From: DATMER01 sp963844885
GTDB taxonomy: Bacteria; Acidobacteriota; Thermoanaerobaculia; Multivoradales; UBA5704
Assembly: GCA_963844885.1 (NCBI GenBank)
Contig: CAWJQA010000008.1
Location: 1-64,000, forward strand
Length of the DNA stretch: 64,000 nt
Direction of reading: 5' to 3'
Positions 51,065 through 60,700 of the stretch are shown here, in pieces; position 1 is the first letter of the stretch, and every line of letters begins with the position of its first letter. Position numbers and translations under genes: made by a program. A model generated the notes under the pieces. That model saw only the letters and a program-made list of their open reading frames with translations. It did no database searches and was not told the DNA's origin.

Positions 51065-51112
51065 GTCGATCGTGGCAACCGGCCGCCGACTGCGGCGGCC
51101 GGTTGCTGCCTC

Positions 51113-52750
51113 CTACTGGGTCGCCAGGATCACCTTGATGTCGGTCCGGCGGTTCAACTGGCGTCCTGACTCCGTGGCGTTGTCGGCTACCGGGTTCGCC
51201 GCACCATGGCCGATGGTCTGGAAGCGGGCCGCGTCGATGTTGGGAAAGTTCTCCAGGATGTAGTTCTTCACCGCCAGGGCCCGCCGCTCGGAGAGCGTCA
51301 TGTTGCCCTGAGGAGAGCCGGTCGCGTCGGTGTTCCCCTCGACCCTCAGGTAGGTGTTGCCGAAGGAGGTCATGGTCTCCCCCAGGGCGTCCAGGACGAT
51401 GAAGGAGCCGGCCATAATCTCGTCGGAGCCCGGCGTGAAGTGGATCTGGATCTGCTTGTTGATGATGGCCCGGTCCTTCTCCGAGGGTGCCTTGGCCGCG
51501 AGTTGCGGCTCCTCGACCTTCTGCCCGGGGTAGTCGGAGGCGAGAGCCTGCAGGAAGCGGGTGTCGGCCCAGTCCGCGGCCTCGACCGGCCGGGTCACCA
51601 GCCCCTTCTTGCGCCAGATGATAAAGGCGGTGTCGAACAGGGCCTCGTAGTGCGCCTTACCGCCAGCCAAGCCGTAGAACTGCGCGTTGTCGGCATAGGG
51701 AGTGAGCTTCAGGCCCGAGAGCATGCCGGAGACCGTGTCCGAGTCGAGCTTGAGCGCCTTGCCGACCAGGGCGTAGGACCCCTGCGGGTCGGATTTGATC
51801 ATGTCGATCCCCTCGAGCCAGCCATGCACGAAGTCGCGCACCGTCCCAGGGGCTTGGTCGAGGACGTCCTGCCGCGCGACCAGCGTATCGGCGATGATAT
51901 TGGTCGCCGCGCTGGTCGACACCAGGACGTGCGCCTCGCTTCCGCGCGCCTCCACGGCGGCCGAGAGGTCCGGCTCCCAGGTCACGGCGGCGTCGACCTG
52001 CCTGGCCTTGAACATGGCTGCGGCGGCCGGGGCGTCCTGGGTGAAGATGATCCCCTGTTCGACGGCGGTGCGGTCCGCGGGGGACAGGCCGGACTGGGCG
52101 AGCAGGTAGAGGAGCAGGAAGTGTGACGGGGTGAACTGCGTACAGGAGACCTTGTGGCCTTTGAGATCCTCGATCGACTTGATCGAGGCCAGCGAGACGA
52201 TGCCGTCGCCGCCCCGCGACCAGTCCTGCATGACGATCGACTTCGCCTTCTGGTTCTGCTCGGCGAGGATCGATGCCTCGCGCGCCCAGTTGTCGACCGT
52301 GTCCCACATGATGTCGACGTCGCCCTTGCGGAAGGCTGCGAGCTTGGCGGCCGGATCCTCCAGGAGCACGAACTTCACCTCCATCCCATACTTCTTCGTA
52401 TAACCCGAGCCCGGGTTGGGCTCCATGCCGTTGTTGAAGACGATGCCCGGCGAGTGGCCGGCCCAGGTGTTGATGGCCACGACCAGCGGGCGGCCGAGCT
52501 TGCCGCCGCCGCTCAGGTTGCTCGCCGGGGCGACCCCTTCCGAGCCGCGGCCCCGCTCCGGATCGGGCGGGGCGTTCTCCAGGCCCTGGAAGTCGTTCTT
52601 GTCCACGGTCTGGGTGCCGGTCTCGCTCGCTCCGTCCTTGCCCCCGGTCGCCCAGGACTTGAGGCCGGGCGCGAACCGCCGGACGCTGAAAAACGCGGCT
52701 ACGATCAGCGCCAAAACGATGACCGCCTTCCCGAATGGGGTAAGCTTCAT
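51113..52750 (-). CDS. Substrate-binding protein fused to OmpA-like peptidoglycan-binding domain
   Basis: 545 residues. An N-terminal membrane anchor (KAVIVLALIVAAFFSV) is followed by a linker and an NMT1/SsuA-like periplasmic binding domain at about 85-420 (PLVVAINTWAGHSPGIVFNNG, KGDVDIMWDTVDNW, HKVSCTQFTPSHFLLLYLLAQSG, KARQVDAAVTWEPDL). The C-terminal ~120 residues (IQIHFTPGSDEIMAGSFIVLDALGETM, RVEGNTDATGSPQGNMTLSERRALAVKNYI, GHGAANPVADN) are an OmpA/MotB domain. Such a fusion would tether the importer's binding protein to the cell wall. The ligand is unknown. Confidence 0.9.
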   Translation of the reverse strand: MKLTPFGKAVIVLALIVAAFFSVRRFAPGLKSWATGGKDGASETGTQTVDKNDFQGLENAPPDPERGRGSEGVAPASNLSGGGKLGRPLVVAINTWAGHSPGIVFNNGMEPNPGSGYTKKYGMEVKFVLLEDPAAKLAAFRKGDVDIMWDTVDNWAREASILAEQNQKAKSIVMQDWSRGGDGIVSLASIKSIEDLKGHKVSCTQFTPSHFLLLYLLAQSGLSPADRTAVEQGIIFTQDAPAAAAMFKARQVDAAVTWEPDLSAAVEARGSEAHVLVSTSAATNIIADTLVARQDVLDQAPGTVRDFVHGWLEGIDMIKSDPQGSYALVGKALKLDSDTVSGMLSGLKLTPYADNAQFYGLAGGKAHYEALFDTAFIIWRKKGLVTRPVEAADWADTRFLQALASDYPGQKVEEPQLAAKAPSEKDRAIINKQIQIHFTPGSDEIMAGSFIVLDALGETMTSFGNTYLRVEGNTDATGSPQGNMTLSERRALAVKNYILENFPNIDAARFQTIGHGAANPVADNATESGRQLNRRTDIKVILATQ

Positions 52751-52822
52751 ATTCTCTTCTCCTTCGGCTGCGCGCCGTGAGACGCTACGCCAGGGAATCC
52801 TTGCGGGTTCTGTCGTTGCTAG

Positions 52823-53896
52823 TCAAGCCAACCTGTTCAGGCTGGGATCCAACCCTCCGATGAGCTCGTTCATCGCGGGTTGCATGGACGCCACGAAACG
52901 TTCCGTCTCCTCGATCTGGCTGACGACGCTGCCCATGTAGGCCGCGATCTCGGTGGCACTGAACTGCGAGGCGCTCACTCGGCCGAGGATCACTTCGAAT
53001 ACGTCCTGGAAAGCGCCGAGTTGCGCGACCACGCACTGGTCCCGCTTCTGGCACTCCAGGAGGAGCTCGCGTTGCTTCTGGAGAATGCCGATGTGCCACT
53101 CCCGGGTGCGGGCCGTGGCCGGCTCCTGCTTCGCAAGCTCCTTGAGGCGCGCGACCTTGGCGTCGATCTCCTGGAGCCGCTGCTCCACCGACGGCAACCC
53201 CGAGGATGCCGCCGTGGCCGGCTCCTGCACCGGCTTCATCTGCGCTGTCCTGGTTTTCGTGACCCGCTCCCACCGGTTCGCGGCGAACCCGGCCGGCGGG
53301 GGCGGCGGGCTGGAGGCCGCGCCAGCGGACCCGGCGGCGGCCGGAGCCTCATCCTCCGCGGCGCTACTGGCCCGCAGGTTCGCCAGGATGTAGACGTAGA
53401 CCAGCCGCTCCCGCACGAAGCTCAGATAGGCGGTCAGCATGTAGTCCATCTGCCCGAGGACGCCTCCGGCGTCGGCGAACGCGTCCACGGCGGCGCGCTC
53501 CTTGAGGACGCGGGCGGCCTTGTCGCGCAGATCGACCAGCCGGCGGTACGACTGCATATAGTCGGGGATCATTCCGCGGCGGACCCAGGCCCCGGCCGGT
53601 GGCTCGTTCATGGAGGCTTCGACCTTCTGGCGCAGGGCCTCGCGCTCGGCTTCGACCTTGGCCTCCCGCTCCCGCGCCTCATCGTCCTCAATCTTCTTCT
53701 GGATCGACTTGCCCGTCGATGCGAAGATCGTCCAACCGGTCGACCCGAGCCCCCAGAGGATCAGCGGCAGCGGGTTCCAGAAGACGGCCGAGGCGGCGAC
53801 GGCCACCGCGCCCGAGATGACGTTGGTGGGCGAAGAGATCGCGATCTTGACGCTCTTGCGCCAGATCGTCTTCGCATCCATGGGCTTCTGGGTCAT
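52823..53896 (-). CDS. Membrane-anchored coiled-coil protein of unknown function
   Basis: 357 residues, the first gene of the ABC operon. The N-terminal pair of hydrophobic stretches (VISGAVAVAASAVFW, PLPLILWGLGSTGWTIFAS) is followed by a charged coiled coil (KKIEDDEAREREAKVEAEREALRQKVEASM), a mostly helical middle, a Pro/Ala-rich linker and another coiled coil (RLQEIDAKVARLKELAKQEPATARTREWHIGILQKQRELLL). I do not recognise the family. Its fixed position upstream of the OmpA-linked ABC importer suggests a joint role at the envelope. Degenerate GGCGATGGCG repeats precede the start. Confidence 0.75.
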   Translation of the reverse strand: MTQKPMDAKTIWRKSVKIAISSPTNVISGAVAVAASAVFWNPLPLILWGLGSTGWTIFASTGKSIQKKIEDDEAREREAKVEAEREALRQKVEASMNEPPAGAWVRRGMIPDYMQSYRRLVDLRDKAARVLKERAAVDAFADAGGVLGQMDYMLTAYLSFVRERLVYVYILANLRASSAAEDEAPAAAGSAGAASSPPPPPAGFAANRWERVTKTRTAQMKPVQEPATAASSGLPSVEQRLQEIDAKVARLKELAKQEPATARTREWHIGILQKQRELLLECQKRDQCVVAQLGAFQDVFEVILGRVSASQFSATEIAAYMGSVVSQIEETERFVASMQPAMNELIGGLDPSLNRLA

Positions 53897-54010
53897 AGCG
53901 CGTTGGGCGAGATGGCGCGGTTGGGCGCGATGGCGTTGGCGATGGCGTTCACGTGGTCTGTCCGGAAAGGAGCCGATGGGCTCGAAGGGGTGGATTCTAC
54001 CCCAATCCAG

Positions 54011-54068
54011 CCCTCACTCCCCTGCCCCCTCTCCCGGTCCGCCCGAGTCCGCCCGCCTTGGGAGAGGG
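54011..54068. repeat. Fragment of the MITE-like CCCTCACCCC element
   Basis: CCCTCACTCCCCTGCCCCCTCTCCC on the left and a GGGAGAGGGG on the right match the ends of the elements at 6260 and 8182. Only about 58 bp remain, between two divergent-facing gene ends. Confidence 0.6.
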
Positions 54069-54085
54069 GAAGACTGGGCAGCCCC

Positions 54086-55951
54086 CTACTCCCGGCGCAA
54101 CCGCATTACGCCGCCGCCTCTCGTCGCAAGATAAAGTACCGCCGGGTCGGCGGGGTCCACCTTCAGATCGGTGAGGATGACCTCGCTGCCGAGGCCGTCG
54201 GTCAGAGGCTGCCAGGTGAGACCGCCGTCGGCGCTGTGAAAGACCCGAGTGTCGGTGGCGGCGTAGACGGTGTCCGGCACGGCCGGATCGACGGCGACGA
54301 GCTCGAGCAACTCGTCGGCGGGGAGGCCCTCATTGCGGCTCTCCCAGGTGGCGCCGCCGTCGATGCTGCGGCCGACGCCGCCTTCGCCCAGGGCGGCGAA
54401 GACGAGCCCTGGCTGCGCCGGGCTGAAAGCCAGGCGGAGAGGGGAGATGTCCGAGGCGAGGAAGGCCCAGGTGTCGCCGCGATCGGTGCTGCGGTACAGA
54501 TCCTCCCCTGCCGCGTAGACATGCGACGGCGCGAAGGGATCGATCCCCAGGAGGAGCGGCGTGGGTACGGGGGCCTCCGCACAGGTCCAACTGCTGCCGG
54601 CGTCGGTGGACCGGAAGAGATCGCAGGCGTCAGAGGGGCAGAGAGCCTCCGTCGCGCCGCTCACATAGAGCGTGGTTTCGGCACCGGGCTCCACCGCCAC
54701 CCGCGGATCCAGCAGGCATCCGGGCCAGGGCAGGCGGGACCAGCGCGTGCCGCTGCTGTAAGTGCGGAAGAAGGCATCCGCCGTAGCGAGATAGAGCCGG
54801 CGCGGCGAGGCGGCGGCCAGGATGCCCTCCGCCGGCGTGAACGGGCTCGGGCCCATCCAGGTCTCCCCGCCGTCCGCGCTCCGGAAGACACCTCGATCCG
54901 AGCTGGCGAAAAGAAGGGCCGGAGCCGGCCCGACGGCCTCCACAGAGCTGAGGGACGTCGCCCGCAGGCCGTGACCGGCGCTCCACGAGGAGCCGCGGTC
55001 GAAGGAGGAAAAAGCACCGCCGTCCGTGGCCGCCACCACCGAGAGCGGCGTCGCCGCCACGGCACGAACCGCCGGCGGCGAGATCCCCGGCCCGGCGGAA
55101 TGCCAGGTCCGGCCGCCGTTCCCACTGCGGAGGACCCCCGCGGTGGTTCCGAGGTAGACGGCGCTCAGGCTGCCGGAGAGCTCGGAGACCACCGAAACCG
55201 TGCGCGCGTCTTCCTGGGCTCGGGACCATCTCTCGCCGCCGTCGACGCTCCGGTAGAGAACGCCCGCGGTCACGGCGTAAAGCCTCCGGGAGTCCAGTGG
55301 ATCGATGGCGAACGCGTCGACGAGTGTCTTGGGCAGACCCTTGAGGCGCGCCCAGGTGGTGCCGCCGTCGAGGCTGCAGAAGAGGCCGTTGGCGCCAGCG
55401 TAGAGAGTGCTCGGCCGGCGCGGATCGAACGTGAGGTTGACGGCGCCGAGAGGTGCTTCCGGCCCCGCGTCGGCCCAGGTGTCGCCGCCGTCGTGAGTGA
55501 CGTAGATCGGCCCGATGCCGAAGGCCGTGAAGACGGTCAACGGCTGCAGCGGATGAATCGCCACCGCAACCACGTCCCGGCGGACCTCCACGATGTTCGG
55601 CCCGCGGAACGTCCAGGTGGCGCCGCCGTTCTCGCTCTTGAACAACCCCTCGCGGGTCGCCGCCCATACCGAGCGGGGTTGCTCCGGCTCCACGGCGAGC
55701 CCACAGGCCGGGTTGTCCAGTCCCAGCCCGGCTCCGGCGAAAGTCCAGGTGACGCCACCGTCACCGCTACGGTAGACGCCGCCGGTGGTGAGGCCGGCGT
55801 AGATCTTGGCCGGCCGCGAAGGGGCGCTGACGAGGGTGCAGACCGCACCACCCTCCGGTCCGATGCGTGTCCAGGCTCCCGCGCCGGCGGCGGGCTGGGC
55901 GGCGAGCAAAGCGATAGCGGCGAGACCGATGAGGTCGGTACGAATGTACAT
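54086..55951 (-). CDS. Secreted BNR-repeat beta-propeller protein
   Basis: 621 residues with a signal peptide (TDLIGLAAIALLAAQPAAGA). Around twelve Asp-box repeats follow (SGDGGVTWTFAG, SENGGATWTFRG, THDGGDTWADAG, SVDGGERWSRA, STDAGSSWTCAE, SIDGGATWESRNEG, SADGGLTWQPL), giving one or two propellers with no further domain. It is related in design to the protein at 42161-45382 but shorter. The frame is open upstream to 56260; I start at the ATG before the signal peptide. The function is unknown. Confidence 0.82.
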   Translation of the reverse strand: MYIRTDLIGLAAIALLAAQPAAGAGAWTRIGPEGGAVCTLVSAPSRPAKIYAGLTTGGVYRSGDGGVTWTFAGAGLGLDNPACGLAVEPEQPRSVWAATREGLFKSENGGATWTFRGPNIVEVRRDVVAVAIHPLQPLTVFTAFGIGPIYVTHDGGDTWADAGPEAPLGAVNLTFDPRRPSTLYAGANGLFCSLDGGTTWARLKGLPKTLVDAFAIDPLDSRRLYAVTAGVLYRSVDGGERWSRAQEDARTVSVVSELSGSLSAVYLGTTAGVLRSGNGGRTWHSAGPGISPPAVRAVAATPLSVVAATDGGAFSSFDRGSSWSAGHGLRATSLSSVEAVGPAPALLFASSDRGVFRSADGGETWMGPSPFTPAEGILAAASPRRLYLATADAFFRTYSSGTRWSRLPWPGCLLDPRVAVEPGAETTLYVSGATEALCPSDACDLFRSTDAGSSWTCAEAPVPTPLLLGIDPFAPSHVYAAGEDLYRSTDRGDTWAFLASDISPLRLAFSPAQPGLVFAALGEGGVGRSIDGGATWESRNEGLPADELLELVAVDPAVPDTVYAATDTRVFHSADGGLTWQPLTDGLGSEVILTDLKVDPADPAVLYLATRGGGVMRLRRE

Positions 55952-56117
55952 GAGTCCTCTCCTTCGAACGTGGGGATCCAGAGTTGGGAACAGTGTACTT
56001 CGAAGCGGGGCGTGTTCAGCACTCAACGCGACGGATCCGCTTGAGGCTATGCCCGGACTCTTCAGGCTGCGGACGCGGGGGATAGCCGAACGGCTCGCCG
56101 CGTGTACACTTCCCGAA

Positions 56118-57008
56118 ATGTCCCGAACCGCCATCCTCGCGCTGGCCCTCGTCCTGGCCTCCTGCGGCGCTGAGCCGGAGCCCACTCCGCCGCCTCCGCC
56201 ACGGCCAACCGTCCCGCTCCACGGCGAGGCCATCGACGTGGGCAAGGCCATGGCCCACATCCGCGACCTCGCGGTCGGGATCGGCCCGCGGCCGACCGGG
56301 ACCGCGGCGGAAGCCCGGGCTGCGGCCTATCTGGAGAGGGCATTGGCGTCGTGGGGCTATCAAGTCCATCTCCAGGCGGTGCCGATGCTGGACGGTGGCG
56401 CGTCCGCCAACGTGGTGGCGCTCCCGGCAGGATTCGACCCCGCCGCGCAGCGGCACCTCCTGGTGGGCGCCCACTACGACACGGTCCTCACCAGCCCCGG
56501 CGCGAACGACAACGCTTCCGGCGTGGCGGTCCTCCTGGAGGTGGCCCGAATCCTGAGCGCGCGGCCGGCGCGGCTACCCGTGATGTTCGTGGCGTTCGGC
56601 AGCGAGGAGGGCCGTCCGGGGCCGAAGCACCTGTCGCTGGCAGGCTCTCTCCACTATACGGAGACGATGTCCGAGGCCGAGAGCCGCAGCCTGGCGGCGA
56701 TGCTGAACCTGGACATGATCGGCCATGGCGACGCTGTTCTTTCCACGATGCGGATCAACATGAAGAAGGGGATGCACCAGCGCCTGCTGTCGCTGGCGAA
56801 CGAATTGGGAGTACCGGCACGGGAGCATTTCACGCCCCAGGTGTCGGACTCCGTTCCGTTCGCGAGCCATGGGATCGAGACCGGCTGGCTTTGGACTGGG
56901 GTCGAATCGGTTTATCATTCGCCGAACGACACGGTGGAGAAGATCACACCTAAGTCTCTCGACTGGGCCGGGCGCCTCGCCCTGGCCATCATCCGATCCT
57001 ATGCATGA
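56118..57008 (+). CDS. M28-family metallopeptidase, lipoprotein
   Basis: 296 residues with a lipobox (ALALVLASC), so it is a lipid-anchored aminopeptidase. Two-zinc site motifs are present in order: VGAHYDTV (His), GANDNASGVAVLLEVARIL (Asp), FGSEEG (Glu, Glu), LNLDMIGHGD (Asp) and the final His in SVYHSPNDTVEKI. It is divergent from the BNR gene (166 bp between starts) and precedes the thioredoxin-like gene by 14 bp. Confidence 0.9.
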   Translation: MSRTAILALALVLASCGAEPEPTPPPPPRPTVPLHGEAIDVGKAMAHIRDLAVGIGPRPTGTAAEARAAAYLERALASWGYQVHLQAVPMLDGGASANVVALPAGFDPAAQRHLLVGAHYDTVLTSPGANDNASGVAVLLEVARILSARPARLPVMFVAFGSEEGRPGPKHLSLAGSLHYTETMSEAESRSLAAMLNLDMIGHGDAVLSTMRINMKKGMHQRLLSLANELGVPAREHFTPQVSDSVPFASHGIETGWLWTGVESVYHSPNDTVEKITPKSLDWAGRLALAIIRSYA

Positions 57009-57022
57009 ATTGAGGGAGAGCC

Positions 57023-57445
57023 ATGGACAGCAGCAACGCTTATGTACCCGATCCACACGCTGCCATCCAAGCGGCGCGTGAGCAAGCCGACCAGGAAGGC
57101 AAACGGGTTGCCGTAGTCTTCGGCGCCGACTGGTGCCCGGACTGCTATGCCCTGAACAAGGCGCTCACCCACCGCCTCGTGACGCCCATCCTTGAGCCCA
57201 ACTACGTGGTCGTGAAGGTCTCGGTCGGCAACCGCAACCAGAACCTCGACATCATGTCCGACTTCGGCATGGACGTGGTGAGAGGGATTCCCGCCATCGC
57301 CATCCTGGAGCCGGACGGCACTCTCGTAAAGGCCCAGACGGACGGAGAGTTCCGTAACGCCAACTCCCTCCTCTCGGTCGCCGAGATCGTGAGCTTCTTT
57401 CACGCCTGGGTGCCGAATGGGCCGGCGTTGGAGGCGGTGGGCTAG
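57023..57445 (+). CDS. Thioredoxin-like protein with CPDC motif
   Basis: 140 residues, thioredoxin fold: AVVFGADWCPDCYALNKALTH gives a CxxC active site, and VVRGIPAIAILEPDGTLV supplies the cis-proline loop. No signal peptide or lipobox, so it is probably cytoplasmic. It resembles the thioredoxin_7/DUF255 style of protein. The upstream peptidase gene is 14 bp away, and they are likely co-transcribed. Confidence 0.85.
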   Translation: MDSSNAYVPDPHAAIQAAREQADQEGKRVAVVFGADWCPDCYALNKALTHRLVTPILEPNYVVVKVSVGNRNQNLDIMSDFGMDVVRGIPAIAILEPDGTLVKAQTDGEFRNANSLLSVAEIVSFFHAWVPNGPALEAVG

Positions 57446-57509
57446 TTCTACTTTGTCAGATCCGGGTGCGGGGGTGGCGGATCGGGGCGTTTCCTGGAAC
57501 GGGGAAGAG

Positions 57510-57654
57510 AGGGAGCGTCACGCTCCCTACCTTTTCCAAACCAGGAAAGCCAGGGAGCGCGATGCTCCCTCAGTTTCCCGAGACGAGAAAGGGAGGGAGC
57601 GTCACCATCCCTCCCTTTCCTGGAACAAGAAAGGTAGGGAGCGTCGCGCTCCCT
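57510..57654. repeat. Array of four ~42-bp hairpin units
   Basis: Four palindromes (57510-57528, 57552-57570, 57588-57618 and 57636-57654), three with the core AGGGAGCGTnACGCTCCCT or close to it, are separated by spacers of consensus TTTCC-GGAAC-AGAAAG. The array fills the gap between the convergent thioredoxin-like and NRPS genes and could terminate both. Confidence 0.8.
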
Positions 57655-57714
57655 CCCGTGGTTCAGACTCCAGCCGGCGGCTGGGGGACGGCGAAGCCCG
57701 CAGATGCCGCCGGA

Positions 57715-60700
57715 TCAACCGCACCGCGACGGGGACCGCTCGCGCTTGAGCGCCTCTTCCAGGTGCGGCCGCAGGCGCTCGGCCAGGGTCGCGACGTTGG
57801 GCTCGCTCAGCAGGGTGAGATGCCGGCCGGGGACCGGCTCGACCTTGAGCGGCCCTCCCAGGAGCTTCTGCCAGGCCACGGTGGAGGCCGCGCCCTCGGC
57901 GGTCTGGAACAGGACGGCGCCGCCGGCATACGGCCGCGGCTCGTAGTCCTTCACGGCGCGCGTGCTGGCGCGGTAGACCGCCAGGGCGCGACGAACCTGG
58001 TCCAGGCCCGCGCCGGGCGGCAGGATGCCGGCGGTGCGGAAGGCTTCCAGGGTGAGGTCGAGCTGCCGCTCGGAATCGAGCCCCTCCAGATCCTCCCGCG
58101 AGAGGGGCACGTCCCGGCTCCACAGGTTGGCGGCGTAGACGGCGATGTCGAGGAGCAGGTCGGCGTCTCCCACGGGCTCGCCGTCGGCGACCCCGGCGAC
58201 CGCCGGCGTGCTGTCGAGGAGGGCGAGGAGGGCGACGTCCTCTCCCTGGTCCCGGAGCTGGCGCGCCATCTCGAAGGCGATGAGGCCGCCGAGCGACCAG
58301 CCGCCGAGGCGGTAGGGGCCTCGCGGCTGGACGCGGCGGATCTCTTCGATGTACAGGGCGGCCATGCCGGAGAGGGCCTCCAGGGGCTCTCCGGCTCCGG
58401 AGAGGCCTTGCGCCTGGAGGCCGTAGAACGGCTGGCCCGGACCGAGGTGGCGCGCCAAGGGGGCGTAGGCGAGGACGTCGCCGCCCGCGGGATGGACGCA
58501 GAAGAAGGGCGCCGCGGCGCCTTGCGGCTGGATGGGCACGAGACAGGAAACCGGCTCGGTGGCGGCGGCGCGGCGCAGGAGGGCGGCCATCTGCTCCACC
58601 GTCCCGTCCTGGAAGAGAGCGGCCAGGGGGATCTCGCGGCCGAACCGCTGCCGGACCCGGGCCATGAGCCGCACGGCGAGCAGGGAGTGGCCGCCGAGGG
58701 CGAAGAAGTTGTCGCGCACGCCGATGCGGGGGACTTCGAGGACTTCCGCCCAGATCCGCGCCAGCTCGAGCTCGATGACGTCGCGGGGCTCCATCCGGTC
58801 CGAGAGATCGTCCTGGCTCAGGTCGCGCCGCTCCAGGGCTCCCCGATCCACCTTGCCGGTCGGGGTGACGGGGAGCGCGTCGAGAAGCACGAACCGGGAC
58901 GGCACCATGGCCTCGGGCAGGCGGCCGCGGAGGTGATCCCGGAGGTCCCGGACGAGGTCGGCTGCCCCGGATTCCTCCGGAACGACCCAGGCGGCCAGGA
59001 AGCTCTCGCCGCGGACATCCTCACGCAGGACGACCGCGCACTCGGCCACGGCGGGATGGCCGGCCAGGGCCGCCTCGATCTCTCCGACCTCGATGCGCAC
59101 GCCGCGGATCTTGACCTGGCCGTCCGTCCGGCCGAGGAATTCGAGGGTGCCGTCCGGCAGCCAGCGCGCTAGGTCGCCGGTGCGGTAGAGCCGGTTTCCA
59201 GGCTGGTCCGAGAACGGATCGGGGCGGAAGCGGTCGGCGGTGAGGGCCGGCCGGCCGAGGTAGCCCCGGGTGAGATTGTCGCCGGCCATGTGCAGCTCGC
59301 CGGCAACCCCGACAGGCACCGGCTGGCCGAGCGCGTCGAGGACCCGGGCGCTCATCCCGGTCACGGGCCGGCCGATGGGCGGCTCGCGCCGCGCGCTCCA
59401 GGCGCGGACCGGAGTCGCGGTGGCATAGATCGTGGTCTCGGTGGGTCCGTAACAGTTGAAGAGGACGTCGAGGCCGGAGGACGGCGGCGCCCACCGGCTC
59501 GCCAGCTCGGCCGGGCAGCGGTCTCCTCCCACGCTGACGGTCCGGAGCGAGGGGACGCCGTCGACCGGCAGGCCCGCCAGGACGGCCGGCGTCAGCACGG
59601 CGGCGGTGACCTCCTCACGGCGGATCAGCTCGGCGAGGGCGTCGCCCGAGAGGCGGCTCTCCCGGCCGGCGACGCAGAGGGTGGCGCCGGTGGCGAACGC
59701 GATCCAGGTCTCCAGGACGGAGGCGTCGAAGCTGAAGGAAACCGACTGCAGCACGCGGCTGCCCGGCCCGGCCCGGAACTGGCGGGCGGCGTGGCGGATC
59801 AGCCCGGCCGCGGCGCGGTGCGGCACCAGCACGCCGTTCGGGCGCCCGGTGGAGCCGGACGTGTAGATGACGTAGGCGAGATTGTCAGGCGAGGACGGCG
59901 GTATGGCCAGGGGGGCCAGGGGGGCCGGCGGCGGCAGGGACGGCCCGGGCTCGTCGAGGAAGAGGATGCGCGCCGCTGTTTCCGGCAGCCGGTCGAGCAG
60001 GCCGCGCCGGGTGAGCAGCACGCGGGCGCCGGAGTCTTCCAGGAGGAGCGCCAGGCGCTCCGCCGGATGGGTCGGATCGAGCGGCAGGTAGGCTCCCCCG
60101 GCCTTGAAGGTGGCGAGGACGGCGGCGAGCCGGTCCATGCCTTCCGTCTCGCAGATGGCGACCAGGGTCTCCGGTCCGACCCCTTCGGCGTGCAGGCGGC
60201 GGGCCAGGAGACCGGCGCGGCGGTCGAGCTCGGCGTAGGTGAGAGACCGGTCCTCGAAGACGGCGGCGACGGCGTCCGGCGACGCCGCCACGGTGGCGGC
60301 GAAGAGATCGTGCAGGCAGGCTTCCTCGACGGTACCCCTGGTGTCGTTCCACTGCCGGACGATCTGGGCGGTCTCGGCCTCGTCGAGGAGGGGCAGCTCG
60401 CGGATGCCGCGCTCAGGGTTCGCGGCGGCGGCGGCGAGGAGGCGTCCCAGATGGCCGGCGAGGCGCTCGACCGTGGTGGCGTCGAAGAGGTCGGTGCTGT
60501 ACTCGATGGCGCCGGCCAGGCCGTCCGCGGTCTCGCCCAGGGAGAGCAGGAGATCGGTCTTGGAGGTGCCGCTGTCCACGGTCAGGGGCTCCAGGCTCAG
60601 GCCGGGGAGCGTGATGGGCTGCGGGAGGCCGTCCTGGAGCACGAAGACCACCTGGTGGAGCGGCGGGCGGGCAAGGCTGCGCTCGATGCGCAGCGCTTCG

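Noticed and set aside
52880..56044. A 1054-codon open frame on the plus strand
   Set aside because: It is antisense to two well-supported minus-strand genes, shows no family motifs, and is expected in high-GC DNA.
57510..57654. CRISPR array
   Set aside because: Intervening sequences are similar to each other rather than unique; only four units.
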